Assembly (NCBI GenBank): GCA_029432775.1
Contig: JAROAZ010000006.1
Coordinates: 62,001 to 126,000, forward strand
Length of the DNA stretch: 64,000 nucleotides
Direction of reading: 5' to 3'
From: Pontiellaceae bacterium B12227
GTDB taxonomy: Bacteria > Verrucomicrobiota > Kiritimatiellia > Kiritimatiellales > Pontiellaceae
Below the pieces are notes generated by a model. The model was not told the DNA's origin. It searched no databases and worked only from the letters and a program-made list of their open reading frames with translations. Position numbers and translations under genes: made by a program. Positions 34,017-42,419 of this stretch are shown one piece after another. Position 1 is the first letter of the stretch; the number at the start of each line of letters is the position of its first letter.

Positions 34017-35083
34017 ACCCTGAAAAAAGGAAACCTTACCCCCGTTTCATCGGCGTACTGCTGGCAATTTTTATTCCGGGGATCGCTCATTTTTTATCGG
34101 GCGAAAAGAAGGCCGGGCTCATTTTATTCGGAGCACTGCTTCTCATTCCTTTCGCGGGGCTCTGCCTTGCCGCCGTTCCGGGCATTGCCGGCATATACAG
34201 TGGGCTGGCACTTCTTTTTCTGATCACCCCCTGTCTTACGATCTACATACTGGCGACATCCTTCCGGCCGATGCAGCGGCTCTCCGTCAAAGGCTGGCTG
34301 GGCGTCTTCGGGACCCTCATTCTATTCACCGTCTTCAAGATGCTGCTGCCAGCTCTTCTTCCGGTAGACACACACAAAATCCCAACGGCAGGAATGCAGC
34401 CAACCCTTCAGGGCCGATATGCAACAGCCGACATCAACCCCACATCTATCATCGACCAACTGCTCCGGGGAAAAACCTACACCGAATTCCGCGCCAACCG
34501 CTCCGGCAAGATCACTGATATGAACCGGATCAACGGCCAGCTCGTGATGACTATCGGAGACACCGACCATCCCCTTCCCAATGAAATTCTGAATACACTC
34601 CGGCGCAAAAATACCTATCAGAAAAACGAACTCATCTGGAACGGGACCATTCAGTCGGGCGATCGCATTACAACCGGCAAAATCAGCTATTGGTTCAAAC
34701 CACCGCAACGCGGCGACATCGTCACCTTCTCCACTGATGGGATTGCCCATCAGGCTGTCCGCCCTGACCGGATCTATGCCAAACGCATTGTCGGGCTGCC
34801 CGGCGAAACCATCAGCATCCGCAACGGCCGGTTGATGGTGAACGGCACACCGATTACCGAGCCGGCTGTTTTCCAAACTCTGAAATACACCAACGCCGGC
34901 CTGCTATCCAATGCGGAGCAGTCGATCACGCTGGGCACGGATGAATTTCTGACTCTGGGCGACAACACCGCACCGAACATGAGCCTGGACGGGCGGTTCT
35001 ACGGCCCGATTGAACGCGATAGTATCCTTGCCAAAGTCCAAACGATCTACTGGCCCGTCAACCGCATTCGGGTCATCGAATAA
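34007..35083 (+). CDS. lepB: Signal peptidase I-like protein lacking the usual catalytic serine
   Basis: 358 residues. Three or four hydrophobic segments (about 15-115) anchor the protein, followed by an S26A fold. The expected SMxPTL box appears as IPTAGMQPTLQG with Gly129 where the nucleophilic Ser should be; codon GGA at 34391 is unambiguous. The general-base Lys259 is present (IYAKRIVGLPGE), and box E reads LGDNTAPNMSLDGRFYG. A roughly 100-residue insertion separates boxes B and C. The chain is longer than typical LepB (about 250-325 residues). Either it is an inactive paralogue, or another residue serves as nucleophile; a second lepB elsewhere would be expected. It overlaps the MtfA-like gene and ends at a palindrome-filled convergent junction. 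Confidence 0.8.
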   Translation: MDIDPEKRKPYPRFIGVLLAIFIPGIAHFLSGEKKAGLILFGALLLIPFAGLCLAAVPGIAGIYSGLALLFLITPCLTIYILATSFRPMQRLSVKGWLGVFGTLILFTVFKMLLPALLPVDTHKIPTAGMQPTLQGRYATADINPTSIIDQLLRGKTYTEFRANRSGKITDMNRINGQLVMTIGDTDHPLPNEILNTLRRKNTYQKNELIWNGTIQSGDRITTGKISYWFKPPQRGDIVTFSTDGIAHQAVRPDRIYAKRIVGLPGETISIRNGRLMVNGTPITEPAVFQTLKYTNAGLLSNAEQSITLGTDEFLTLGDNTAPNMSLDGRFYGPIERDSILAKVQTIYWPVNRIRVIE

Positions 35084-35086
35084 CTT

Positions 35087-35101
35087 TTCCAGGGATTGGA
35101 A
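35087..35101. repeat. TTCCARNNNYTGGAA palindrome filling a convergent gene junction
   Basis: TTCCAGGGATTGGAA; with flanking bases it extends to TTTTCCAGGGATTGGAAAA (35085-35103). The two converging genes end at 35083 and 35105, so the palindrome is the whole intergenic spacer. Confidence 0.85.
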
Positions 35102-35104
35102 AAA

Positions 35105-36604
35105 CTAATCCACACTGCGGCGCTCGATCTGCTTGATGAGGTCGTCAAAGATGAAGTGATGGAACGGTAGAAAGATATACCAGTAGGTGCGGCCCCACAG
35201 CCCTTTGGTTTTGTAATAGGCATTCACGGACAACCGGTTTTTATCGCCGGAGATGGCATCCACGCGGAACTCGAGCCACGCATAACCGGGCACCTTCATT
35301 TCCGCGCGCAACAGGAGCTGGCGGTTATACTGAATCTCCTCCACGCGCCAGAAATCGACCACATCATTCACGCGCAACCCGGAAGCACTCCGGCGGCCGC
35401 GCGTGGTGCCCACCCCGCGCAGCAGACGGTCGATGGCCCCGCGAATGCGCCATAGAAAGGTGCTGTGGAACCAACCGTTTTTCCCGCCAATGTGGGTGAT
35501 CGATTTGAAAAGGGCCGCCGCTCCTTTGCTCGTGACGAGCGAATAGGAACTGGTGTAGGTCGGCGGACCATCAATTTCCCTCAGCTTGATGGCCAGTTCA
35601 TAGTCGGGTGGATAGCTGTCAGACCAGCGCGTGGAAACCGCATCCTGTTCTTCGCGGGAAAGGGCGAGCACAAATGCTTCTTTGCAGGAGATCCGGCGGA
35701 AAGGAATGAGCTTCACAATATCCTGCTCTTCACAGATGACATCGTGGGTCACGCTCTCCATCAGACACCACGTGATGGCCGCGGGAATCGGCGTCAGCAG
35801 ACTGGTGATGTAGGAATAGAATCCGATATTGGAAACCGGCGAAGGAATAAAGATTCGACTGCGGCCCAGCACCTTGGAATGGGTTTTCAGCATCTCTTCG
35901 TAGGTCAGAATATCGGAGCCGCCGATATCGAAGGTTCGGCCCGCCGTCTCCGGAAGTTCCAGCACCCCGATCAGTGTCTTGAGCACATCGCGCAGGCCGA
36001 TCGGCTGGCAGCGCGTTTTGGCCCAGGACGGCACCAGAAAGAGCGGTATTTTCCGAACCAGATGATTGATCATTTCATACGAAGCACTACCGGAACCGAT
36101 AATAATGGCCGCGCGCAATACGGTGGTTGGAACACGCCCCCGGCTGAATTCTTCCGCCACCTGCGAACGGCTGGAGAGATGCGTTGAAAGGTCCACCTGC
36201 GTATCCCCCAGACCGCCAAGATAGATGATCCGCTTAACACCCTGCACCTCTGCTGCAGAACGGAAATTGCGCGCTGCCTGTGTGTCGATGTCTTCGAAAC
36301 GGCGCGGTCCGACCAGCATGGAGTGGATCAGATAGTAGGCCGTATCGACTCCCACCAATGCCCGGGCCACCTCCTCTTGAATGAGCGCATCGGCCACCAC
36401 GACTTCAGCCTCCGGCCAGCGTTCGACATGCTCCGGAGATTCCGCGCGTACCATCACCCGCACCCGGTACCCCCGGTCAATCAGCTCAGGAACCAGCCGC
36501 CCGCCAATATATCCCGTGGCACCGGCAACTAAAACCGTACCGAGCTCCGGCCGGAATGCGGTTGGAAGATCATCGCACACCAACTCCTCTGCATCTGAAA
36601 CCAT
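35105..36604 (-). CDS. SDR-family NAD(P)-binding protein with C-terminal DUF2867
   Basis: 499 residues from ATG 36604, preferred because TTAGGAG lies upstream; an in-frame TTG at 36640 has no such site. The N-terminal half is an atypical short-chain dehydrogenase/NmrA-like Rossmann domain with VAGATGYIGGRLVPELIDRG (glycines 28, 31, 34) and VRVMVR. The second half (about 320-495) matches DUF2867 (WHSTFLWRIRGAIDRLLRG-type segment, NDVVDFWRVEEI, LEFRVD, GLWGRTYWYIFLPFHHFIF). Such fusions are found in many bacteria and probably act on a quinone or lipid-like substrate, but the reaction is unknown. It converges on the signal peptidase-like gene. Confidence 0.85.
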   Translation of the reverse strand: MVSDAEELVCDDLPTAFRPELGTVLVAGATGYIGGRLVPELIDRGYRVRVMVRAESPEHVERWPEAEVVVADALIQEEVARALVGVDTAYYLIHSMLVGPRRFEDIDTQAARNFRSAAEVQGVKRIIYLGGLGDTQVDLSTHLSSRSQVAEEFSRGRVPTTVLRAAIIIGSGSASYEMINHLVRKIPLFLVPSWAKTRCQPIGLRDVLKTLIGVLELPETAGRTFDIGGSDILTYEEMLKTHSKVLGRSRIFIPSPVSNIGFYSYITSLLTPIPAAITWCLMESVTHDVICEEQDIVKLIPFRRISCKEAFVLALSREEQDAVSTRWSDSYPPDYELAIKLREIDGPPTYTSSYSLVTSKGAAALFKSITHIGGKNGWFHSTFLWRIRGAIDRLLRGVGTTRGRRSASGLRVNDVVDFWRVEEIQYNRQLLLRAEMKVPGYAWLEFRVDAISGDKNRLSVNAYYKTKGLWGRTYWYIFLPFHHFIFDDLIKQIERRSVD

Positions 36605-36759
36605 CAATATATCGCTCCTAATCAGTCCTATTTTATCCAACGTTTAAAAAAGCACAAGCCCCGTAAAACATGGACTAAACCCGGGGGCATTACCCATCTT
36701 TATTATATTTAAAAGACTACTAGACACCACCGCAGGAGATTGTTACTTCCATAGTGGAT

Positions 36760-37260
36760 ATGAAAACAAACCGACTTGATGAACTGATCGATGAAAGCAT
36801 TCAACTGGAGCTGAATGCTGCTGAGCTCTACCGCGTGTTCGCAGAATCCTTAAACGAAGATGCCGATTTCTGGCTGCAAATTTCCAAAGAGGAAAAACAC
36901 CACGCGATGCTGCTTCGATCGGCCAAGGAATCGTTCGTGAAACGAGGGAATTTCCCACGCGACCTCGTATCGGACTCGATCGAATTGCTGCTTCTTAGCA
37001 ACTTAAAGCTCCAAGCACTGATTGCTAAATTCAAAGCCTTCCCGCCCACGCGGATCGAAGCGTGCGAAACCGCCCTTGCGCTTGAGCGGGATGTCGGAGA
37101 AAGCCACTACACTAAATTCATGGAAAAAAAACCGGACAGCGCGATCGACAGCGTTTTCCAGACGCTCAATAAGGGCGATAAAGCTCACGAGCGCCGCATC
37201 AGTGCACACTTCGAATCGCTTCTGGCCATAGAACCCCAGAGAGAGCCCAAGCCCCTGTAG
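36760..37260 (+). CDS. Rubrerythrin/ferritin-like di-iron protein (copy 1)
   Basis: 166 residues from ATG 36760, chosen over the in-frame GTG 36754 because its paralogue downstream starts METNHLTELIEESI, matching MKTNRLDELIDESI. All-helical ferritin-like protein; candidate iron ligands are seen in LELNAAELY, EEKHHA, ALERDVGESHY and KAHERR, the E-x6-Y and E-x2-H pattern of the rubrerythrin fold. No rubredoxin domain is attached. About 50 percent identical by eye to the next gene, so a tandem duplication. A role in peroxide detoxification or iron handling fits an oxygen-sensitive diazotroph, but is inferred. Confidence 0.82.
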   Translation: MKTNRLDELIDESIQLELNAAELYRVFAESLNEDADFWLQISKEEKHHAMLLRSAKESFVKRGNFPRDLVSDSIELLLLSNLKLQALIAKFKAFPPTRIEACETALALERDVGESHYTKFMEKKPDSAIDSVFQTLNKGDKAHERRISAHFESLLAIEPQREPKPL

Positions 37261-37431
37261 CGGCACCGGGTTCCATGTAACAACCCTCCCCCCGATGCGC
37301 TCCTTCTTTATGCTCAAACCACAACGAACATACCCATATAATACCGACAAATAAACCGGGATTGTGGATTGCCGAAAACCAAAACTCTCCTCGACACACA
37401 GAGGTCCTTCTGCGATTTTATATAGCTTGTT

Positions 37432-37911
37432 ATGGAAACAAATCACTTAACAGAATTAATTGAAGAGAGCATCCGGTTGGAACTCAACATTAGTGAGCTC
37501 TACAAACTTTTTGCGGAAACTCATCCGGAGGATAATGAATTCTGGTGGCAGCTTCATCTGGAAGAAAAGAGCCATGCCACACTGATTCGTGCCGCCCGGG
37601 ATTCATTCATCAAACGCGGCAAATTTCCGTTTAACCTGGTGACGGACTCGATCAGCACTCTTCAGGAATCCAATTTAAAAGTTCGAAAGTTGATCGAGTG
37701 CTTCCAGCAAAACCCGCCAGGACGGACAGAAGCCTGCCACACGGCAATCGATCTGGAACAGGAAGTTGGAGAAGTGCACTATACCCAGTTCATGGAGAAG
37801 AAAGCGGAAAATGTGGTAGAAACCGTGTTCCAGCAGCTGAACCGTGACGATAAAGATCACGAAGATCGCATTCGCGCTTACCTCAATTCAATTTGCAGTA
37901 CCCAAGCGTAA
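37432..37911 (+). CDS. Rubrerythrin/ferritin-like di-iron protein (copy 2)
   Basis: 159 residues, the tandem paralogue of the preceding gene. Candidate ligands lie in LELNISELY, EEKSHA, DLEQEVGEVHYTQF and KDHEDR. No cysteines of a rubredoxin domain are present. The 171-base spacer between the copies shows no repeat or terminator. The final codons run up to the start of the EamA exporter gene, 12 bases away, so these may be co-transcribed. Confidence 0.82.
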   Translation: METNHLTELIEESIRLELNISELYKLFAETHPEDNEFWWQLHLEEKSHATLIRAARDSFIKRGKFPFNLVTDSISTLQESNLKVRKLIECFQQNPPGRTEACHTAIDLEQEVGEVHYTQFMEKKAENVVETVFQQLNRDDKDHEDRIRAYLNSICSTQA

Positions 37912-37922
37912 GCGGCTGTGTA

Positions 37923-38807
37923 ATGCCACTCTCTAAATCTCTTCGCTACAGTCTCATGGCGGTCTTTGCCTGCCTGCTGTGGTCGTCCGCCTTTGTGGCC
38001 GGCAAGCAGGCCCTGGAATACCAAACGCCGCTCAACCTCGCCGGCACCCGCTTTCTGTTGGCCGGCCTGTTGCAGCTCCCGCTCTGCGGCCATCTGCTGG
38101 CCCCGCTTCGACTCATCAAAAAAGAGTTTTTGACCGTTCTGCTGGTGAGCCTTTTTCATACCGTCTATCTTTATTCCACCTTCTTCATTGGCCTCAGTTG
38201 GGTGAACGGAGCGGAAGGCGCCATGATGATCGGGGTCGGCCCGCTGGCGTCGGCCCTGATGGCACACGTTCTGATGAAAGACGACAAGATGCAGCCGCGC
38301 CTGCTTTTCGGCATCCTGCTCGGCATGTCCGGCGTCGTATTTGTCAGCCTGGCTTCCAATCCCTGGAACCCGGAGGGGCTGAAAGAATTTTTCGGGCTCA
38401 TGCTGTTGCTGAGCGGCGCCTTTGTTTCAGCCATTGGAAATGTAGTGGTGGCCAAACGGAAAGGCGGACTGCATCCGATTGCACTCAACAGCGCCCAGAT
38501 GCTGCTCGGTGGAGCGCTTCTTCTACTGATCGCCCTGCCCTTTGAAGGAGTACCCGCTTTGAACCTTCCGGCGGCGTACTATGGAAGCCTGCTCTGGCTC
38601 GCCACCATCTCGGCCACGGCCTTCGGCATCTGGTTCTTCCTGCTCAGCCGCGTGAAAGTGTCGCGATTGAATCTTTGGAAGTTTCTGATTCCGCTGTGCG
38701 GCTCGGTGCTCGCCTGGCTCTTTATCCCCGGCGAATCACCCACCTGGCCCAGCCTCGTCGGCATGGTCCTGATCGTGATCGGCATCATCGTCGGGCAGAA
38801 GAAGTGA
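37923..38807 (+). CDS. EamA/DMT-family transporter
   Basis: 294 residues from ATG 37923. The frame extends to a TTG 30 bases earlier, inside the preceding gene, which is unlikely to be the start. About ten hydrophobic helices in two EamA repeats; the first starts SLMAVFACLLWSSAFVAGKQALEYQTPLNLAGTR, the typical repeat opening, and the second contains ISATAFGIWFFLLSRV. Members of this drug/metabolite superfamily export amino acids or other small metabolites; the substrate cannot be told from sequence. A strict palindrome TTCCAATCCCTGGAA (38354-38368) lies in the loop between the repeats. Confidence 0.88.
   Translation: MPLSKSLRYSLMAVFACLLWSSAFVAGKQALEYQTPLNLAGTRFLLAGLLQLPLCGHLLAPLRLIKKEFLTVLLVSLFHTVYLYSTFFIGLSWVNGAEGAMMIGVGPLASALMAHVLMKDDKMQPRLLFGILLGMSGVVFVSLASNPWNPEGLKEFFGLMLLLSGAFVSAIGNVVVAKRKGGLHPIALNSAQMLLGGALLLLIALPFEGVPALNLPAAYYGSLLWLATISATAFGIWFFLLSRVKVSRLNLWKFLIPLCGSVLAWLFIPGESPTWPSLVGMVLIVIGIIVGQKK
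38354..38368. repeat. TTCCARNNNYTGGAA palindrome
   Basis: TTCCAATCCCTGGAA in the EamA transporter gene. Confidence 0.8.
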
Positions 38808-38841
38808 TGTGACCCTGGAGAAATGTCCGGGATCTACGGCT

Positions 38842-39284
38842 CTATCGTTCGATCTCTTCAACATCCATCTTATCCTTAAGACGGTCGGTGGAAGATTTAT
38901 TCAGAAGCAGATCATCACGCCCGATTACACGAATCTCGACATCGCCATACCTGGCCGCAACGGTGTGTTCCGAAGCAGAAGCATACTCAACGCCACTGAT
39001 CTGATTAAGCAAATCAATCTGGCAGGGAGGAACTCCGAATTGAATAACCGTTCCTTCTTCTGAAAACAGTTCGTCCTTCAACTGATCAGAAGGAAATCCG
39101 AAGGCAAGCATCGCCTTTTTCAGACATACCACGTTATCCGCATGATTGTCACAAAAGACATCAATGTCTTTAGTGAAACGAGGATACCCATGAATGGCCA
39201 CGGCATATCCCCGACAATCATGTAATCGACATCATATTTTCCTAACAGCTGTAAGAACTCGCTGAAGTCTGGCTGGATATTCAT
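38842..39284 (-). pseudogene. Frameshifted nucleotidyltransferase (AbiEii/DUF6036-like)
   Basis: Two overlapping minus-strand frames together encode one protein. The first gives MNIQPDFSEFLQLLGKYDVD then YMIVG; the second gives AIHGYPRFTKDIDVFCDNHA and continues to YGDVEIRVIGRDDLLLNK. The expected core, GGYAxAIHGYPRxTKDID, is broken between them in a G run (plus-strand CCCC at 39210-39213): adding one G to the run restores the frame. The GG/GS and DxD features of minimal nucleotidyltransferases are then seen. Either a recent pseudogene, a phase-variable tract or a sequencing error. A 59-residue partner overlaps its start. Confidence 0.75.
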
Positions 39285-39411
39285 AGATGATCTTTCCCGC
39301 TTCAAGACGCAGCCGCTCCAACTCGTCCAGACGCTCCTCCGGAGTCGAAGCTTTGAAAAGAGGTCGCATGTCGTCGAACCCTCTGGATATATTGACCGTC
39401 ATCTTCTGCAT
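39232..39411 (-). CDS. Small partner protein upstream of the nucleotidyltransferase
   Basis: 59 residues, ATG at 39411 and TGA at 39232-39234. The N-terminus reads MQKMTVNISRGFDDMRPLFK; further on STPEERLDELERLRLEAGK and IIYEYPARLQRVL. Highly charged and helical. It overlaps the nucleotidyltransferase start by 53 bases in another frame, the usual arrangement for the short companion gene found before AbiEii/DUF6036-type nucleotidyltransferases. It may be the antitoxin or an accessory of a two-gene defence or toxin system; its own frame is intact while the partner is broken. Confidence 0.65.
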   Translation of the reverse strand: MQKMTVNISRGFDDMRPLFKASTPEERLDELERLRLEAGKIIYEYPARLQRVLTAVRKI

Positions 39412-39451
39412 GGTTCAGACCCTATGAAAAGCCGCACTCGCTGTAAACCGA

Positions 39452-40084
39452 TTAAGCAGGAAAACGCGGGGCAATGAAAACCGGCGGGTGCATGTAGAGC
39501 GGTTCAAACGTTTCCGACTCAATGCCGTTTTCCAAACGTTGGAAAACCAGCTCGCCGAGTTTTCCAGCCATTGGAAACTTCGGTTCTTCCAAGGCCTGGA
39601 AACCGGCCAGCAGCTCTTCGAGCCGATCATGATCCGGGCTGACCACCAGCATTCCCTCCGGCACAAAGGCCTTCAGCTCATCGCGCTCCATCAGTTCAAA
39701 TTCCTTTTCCAGTTCGCTGCCGGAAAAGAGGCCGGCCCAGACTTTGTTGCGGCGGGCATCGCCGACAATGGCCGTTTTCTCTGCTCCGATCTGCGCAGCC
39801 AGTGCCGCGCCGCTGTTAAGCGCATAAACCGGTTTCTTCAGCGGGGCGGCCAGTGTATTGATGACTGTAAAGCCGATACGCATCCCCGAAAAGGCCCCCG
39901 GTCCGCGGCCGACCGCGAAGACATCGACGCTGTCCCAGTCCGATTCCAGCTCCGACATGGCATCAAACAGCTGCTGCCGGTTTTTAAAATTCTCTTCCCA
40001 GCTCATTTCGCGGATCACCTGACCGTCTTCCAGCACCGCAATGCTTCCGAAGCGGGAGCTCAGTTCAATGGCAAAAATCTTCAT
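39452..40084 (-). CDS. tsaB: tRNA threonylcarbamoyladenosine biosynthesis protein TsaB
   Basis: 210 residues. Opens MKIFAIELSSRFGSIAVLED, the ASKHA-fold start of TsaB, and has VGRGPGAFSGMRIGFTVINT (about 58-77), the family signature. TsaB is the scaffold that joins TsaD and TsaE in making the t6A37 modification of ANN-reading tRNAs. The C-terminal third, poorly conserved in the family, contains three palindromes within 72 bases that encode FQALEEPKFPMAGK and VFQRLE. Start overlaps the stop of tsaE by 4 bases. Confidence 0.93.
   Translation of the reverse strand: MKIFAIELSSRFGSIAVLEDGQVIREMSWEENFKNRQQLFDAMSELESDWDSVDVFAVGRGPGAFSGMRIGFTVINTLAAPLKKPVYALNSGAALAAQIGAEKTAIVGDARRNKVWAGLFSGSELEKEFELMERDELKAFVPEGMLVVSPDHDRLEELLAGFQALEEPKFPMAGKLGELVFQRLENGIESETFEPLYMHPPVFIAPRFPA
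39530..39601. repeat. Cluster of three TTCCARNNNYTGGAA palindromes in tsaB
   Basis: TTCCAAACGTTGGAA (39530-39544), TTCCAGCCATTGGAA (39562-39576) and TTCCAAGGCCTGGAA (39587-39601), the densest group in the window. Confidence 0.88.
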
Positions 40085-40509
40085 GCGTCACCTTCCCGGT
40101 AAATACGGAATGTACGGGTTTGAGTTTCCTCATCGGCCTTGATTTCAATATGCAGCAGATCGTCCGGCAGCAGGCCTTCCGCCCGCTCGGCCCATTCAAT
40201 GGCCGTGATGCCGTTGACATCAAAATATTCTTCCAGTCCGAGGCCGAGCGCCTCTTCCGGCCCGGAGAGGCGATACAGATCCAGATGGTGGAACGGCAAC
40301 CGACCTTCATACTCACCGATCAGGGTATAGGTCGGGCTCGTAACCGGTTCATCAATACCGAGTGCCACCGCGAAGCCCTGAATAAAACAGGTCTTACCCG
40401 CTCCCAGATCGCCATGCAGCGCCATCACCGTTCCGGCCTGCAGTTCATCAGCTATTTCGGCCGCCAGTTCCCAGGTTTCTTCCGGGCTGTTCGTTTCTAC
40501 AACTCGCAC
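40081..40509 (-). CDS. tsaE: tRNA threonylcarbamoyladenosine biosynthesis ATPase TsaE
   Basis: 142 residues. P-loop GDLGAGKT (33-40), then TSPTYTLIGEYEG and FHHLDLYRL (Walker B region with the DLYR signature), and IEWAER near the end, all diagnostic of the YjeE/TsaE family. It hydrolyses ATP to drive the TsaBDE complex during t6A37 synthesis. Lies between gmhB (13-base overlap) and tsaB (4-base overlap) in a tight operon. Confidence 0.95.
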   Translation of the reverse strand: MRVVETNSPEETWELAAEIADELQAGTVMALHGDLGAGKTCFIQGFAVALGIDEPVTSPTYTLIGEYEGRLPFHHLDLYRLSGPEEALGLGLEEYFDVNGITAIEWAERAEGLLPDDLLHIEIKADEETQTRTFRIYREGDA

Positions 40510-41036
40510 GGTACAAGCTCCTTTTCCAGAATGGCCGCCACGTCATCCATTTGACCCACATGGAAATCGGCCTTGGTTTCTTCGCTTATCGGGCAGACAC
40601 GTATCGTCCGGCAACCGGCCGCCTGCCCGGCTTCCACATCCTTTTCGCTATCGCCGATCATCCAGGACCCGGAAAGTTCAAGATCATGTTTTTCCGATGC
40701 CTGGAAAATCATTCCCGGCTTCGGTTTGCGGCAGTCGCAGTCCTCGGCCGCAAAGTGTGTACACTGAAAAACATCCAGCACATCCACACCCTCAGCCCGT
40801 AGCTGTCCGCGCATCTTTTCATGCATAGCGTTCAGGTCGTCTTCCGAATAGAGGCCTTTGGCCACGCCCTGCTGGTTGGTGATGATCACCGCCGGATAAC
40901 CTTTGGCCGTCGCCGTTTTCAGCGCAGCCACAAAGCCAGCCATCAAATGAAAATCCTCCCAGCGCTCCACATAACCGGGGCCGGGCGACTCGTTCACAAT
41001 GCCGTCGCGATCAAAAAATATACAGGGTCCACTCAT
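40497..41036 (-). CDS. gmhB: D-glycero-D-manno-heptose-1,7-bisphosphate 7-phosphatase
   Basis: 179 residues. HAD-superfamily subclass IIIA phosphatase: catalytic Asp9 and Asp11 in FFDRDGIVNE, ITNQQGVAKG (motif II), CRKPKPGM and GDSEKDVEAG (motifs III-IV). A zinc site C-x-H with C-x-C (Cys92, His94, Cys100, Cys102) is that of GmhB-type enzymes. The reaction removes the 7-phosphate in the ADP-heptose pathway for LPS inner core, consistent with a Gram-negative envelope. First gene of the gmhB-tsaE-tsaB operon, divergent from nifH. A weak palindrome TTCCGATGCCTGGAA lies at 40692-40706. Confidence 0.9.
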   Translation of the reverse strand: MSGPCIFFDRDGIVNESPGPGYVERWEDFHLMAGFVAALKTATAKGYPAVIITNQQGVAKGLYSEDDLNAMHEKMRGQLRAEGVDVLDVFQCTHFAAEDCDCRKPKPGMIFQASEKHDLELSGSWMIGDSEKDVEAGQAAGCRTIRVCPISEETKADFHVGQMDDVAAILEKELVPCEL

Positions 41037-41178
41037 AAGACGGCGAAATCTACAATCCCGATCCCCTGTTTGGAAGTCTCATTTCAGAACCTTTTCGCAC
41101 TGCGGTTTTCGGGTTGTTTGCAGATTTTGCCGGTGATTCGGGAAATTTGTTTCCGCCGGCGAAACAGCGATGGAAAAA

Positions 41179-41267
41179 AATGTCGACCTTTTATGTAATG
41201 TCCTGTTTTACCAAGGGTTGGAACATTCCTGTGCCTGCCCCGCTCCAGGCTCGGAAAAATTTTTCCG
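41179..41267 (+). promoter_or_regulatory. Candidate upstream activating module of nifH
   Basis: Three elements: AATGTCGA (41179-41186), CCAAGGGTTGGAA (41211-41223, within a one-mismatch palindrome) and the perfect 16-bp palindrome CGGAAAAATTTTTCCG (41252-41267). The same three occur upstream of nifE with nearly identical spacing, the last centred about 112 bases before the -24 box in both. No TGT-N10-ACA NifA site is found in the 430-base nifH leader. Confidence 0.6.
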
Positions 41268-41370
41268 CTTTGCCGGATCCCTTTCCCCGAACCCCTATCC
41301 CCTTAAATACTTTTTCTAACCGCTTATAACCAACAAGTAACAACTTCCCTGCCGTCCCGAAAAACGCCGA

Positions 41371-41386
41371 TGGCACACCTGGTGCA
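41371..41386 (+). promoter_or_regulatory. Sigma-54 promoter of nifH
   Basis: TGGCAC-N5-GTGCA, a close fit to the -24/-12 consensus TGGCAC-N5-TTGCA. The surrounding sequence (CGCCGA before, ATAG after) is repeated at the nifE promoter. Confidence 0.85.
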
Positions 41387-41427
41387 ATAGAGGCTGACAC
41401 CATTTGGGAAGATAGAAACTGAACTGA

Positions 41428-42291
<864 letters not shown>

Positions 42292-42320
42292 GTAGGCGCT
42301 GCGCGCCCGTCGAACGTCTC

Positions 42321-42391
42321 AAGGTCAAAGGTCGAAAGTCCAGAACCGCTGACCCGAGACCTTCAGACCTTCGACATTCCGACCTTTGACC
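42321..42391. repeat. Heptamer inverted repeat, family B (AAGGTC type)
   Basis: Repeated AAGGTC-type heptamers on the left and GACCTT-type on the right fill the nifH-nifI1 spacer and can pair into a long stem. A second copy of the family lies between nifD and nifK. Confidence 0.8.
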
Positions 42392-42419
42392 AAATTGAAA
42401 AACTACCAGGAGAAAACTA

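Noticed and set aside
41037-41370. Search for classical NifA binding sites (TGT-N10-ACA) upstream of nifH.
   Set aside because: None with the right spacing. TGTTTC-N7-GAAACA (around 41149-41167) is an inverted repeat but has the wrong spacing and no counterpart before nifE.
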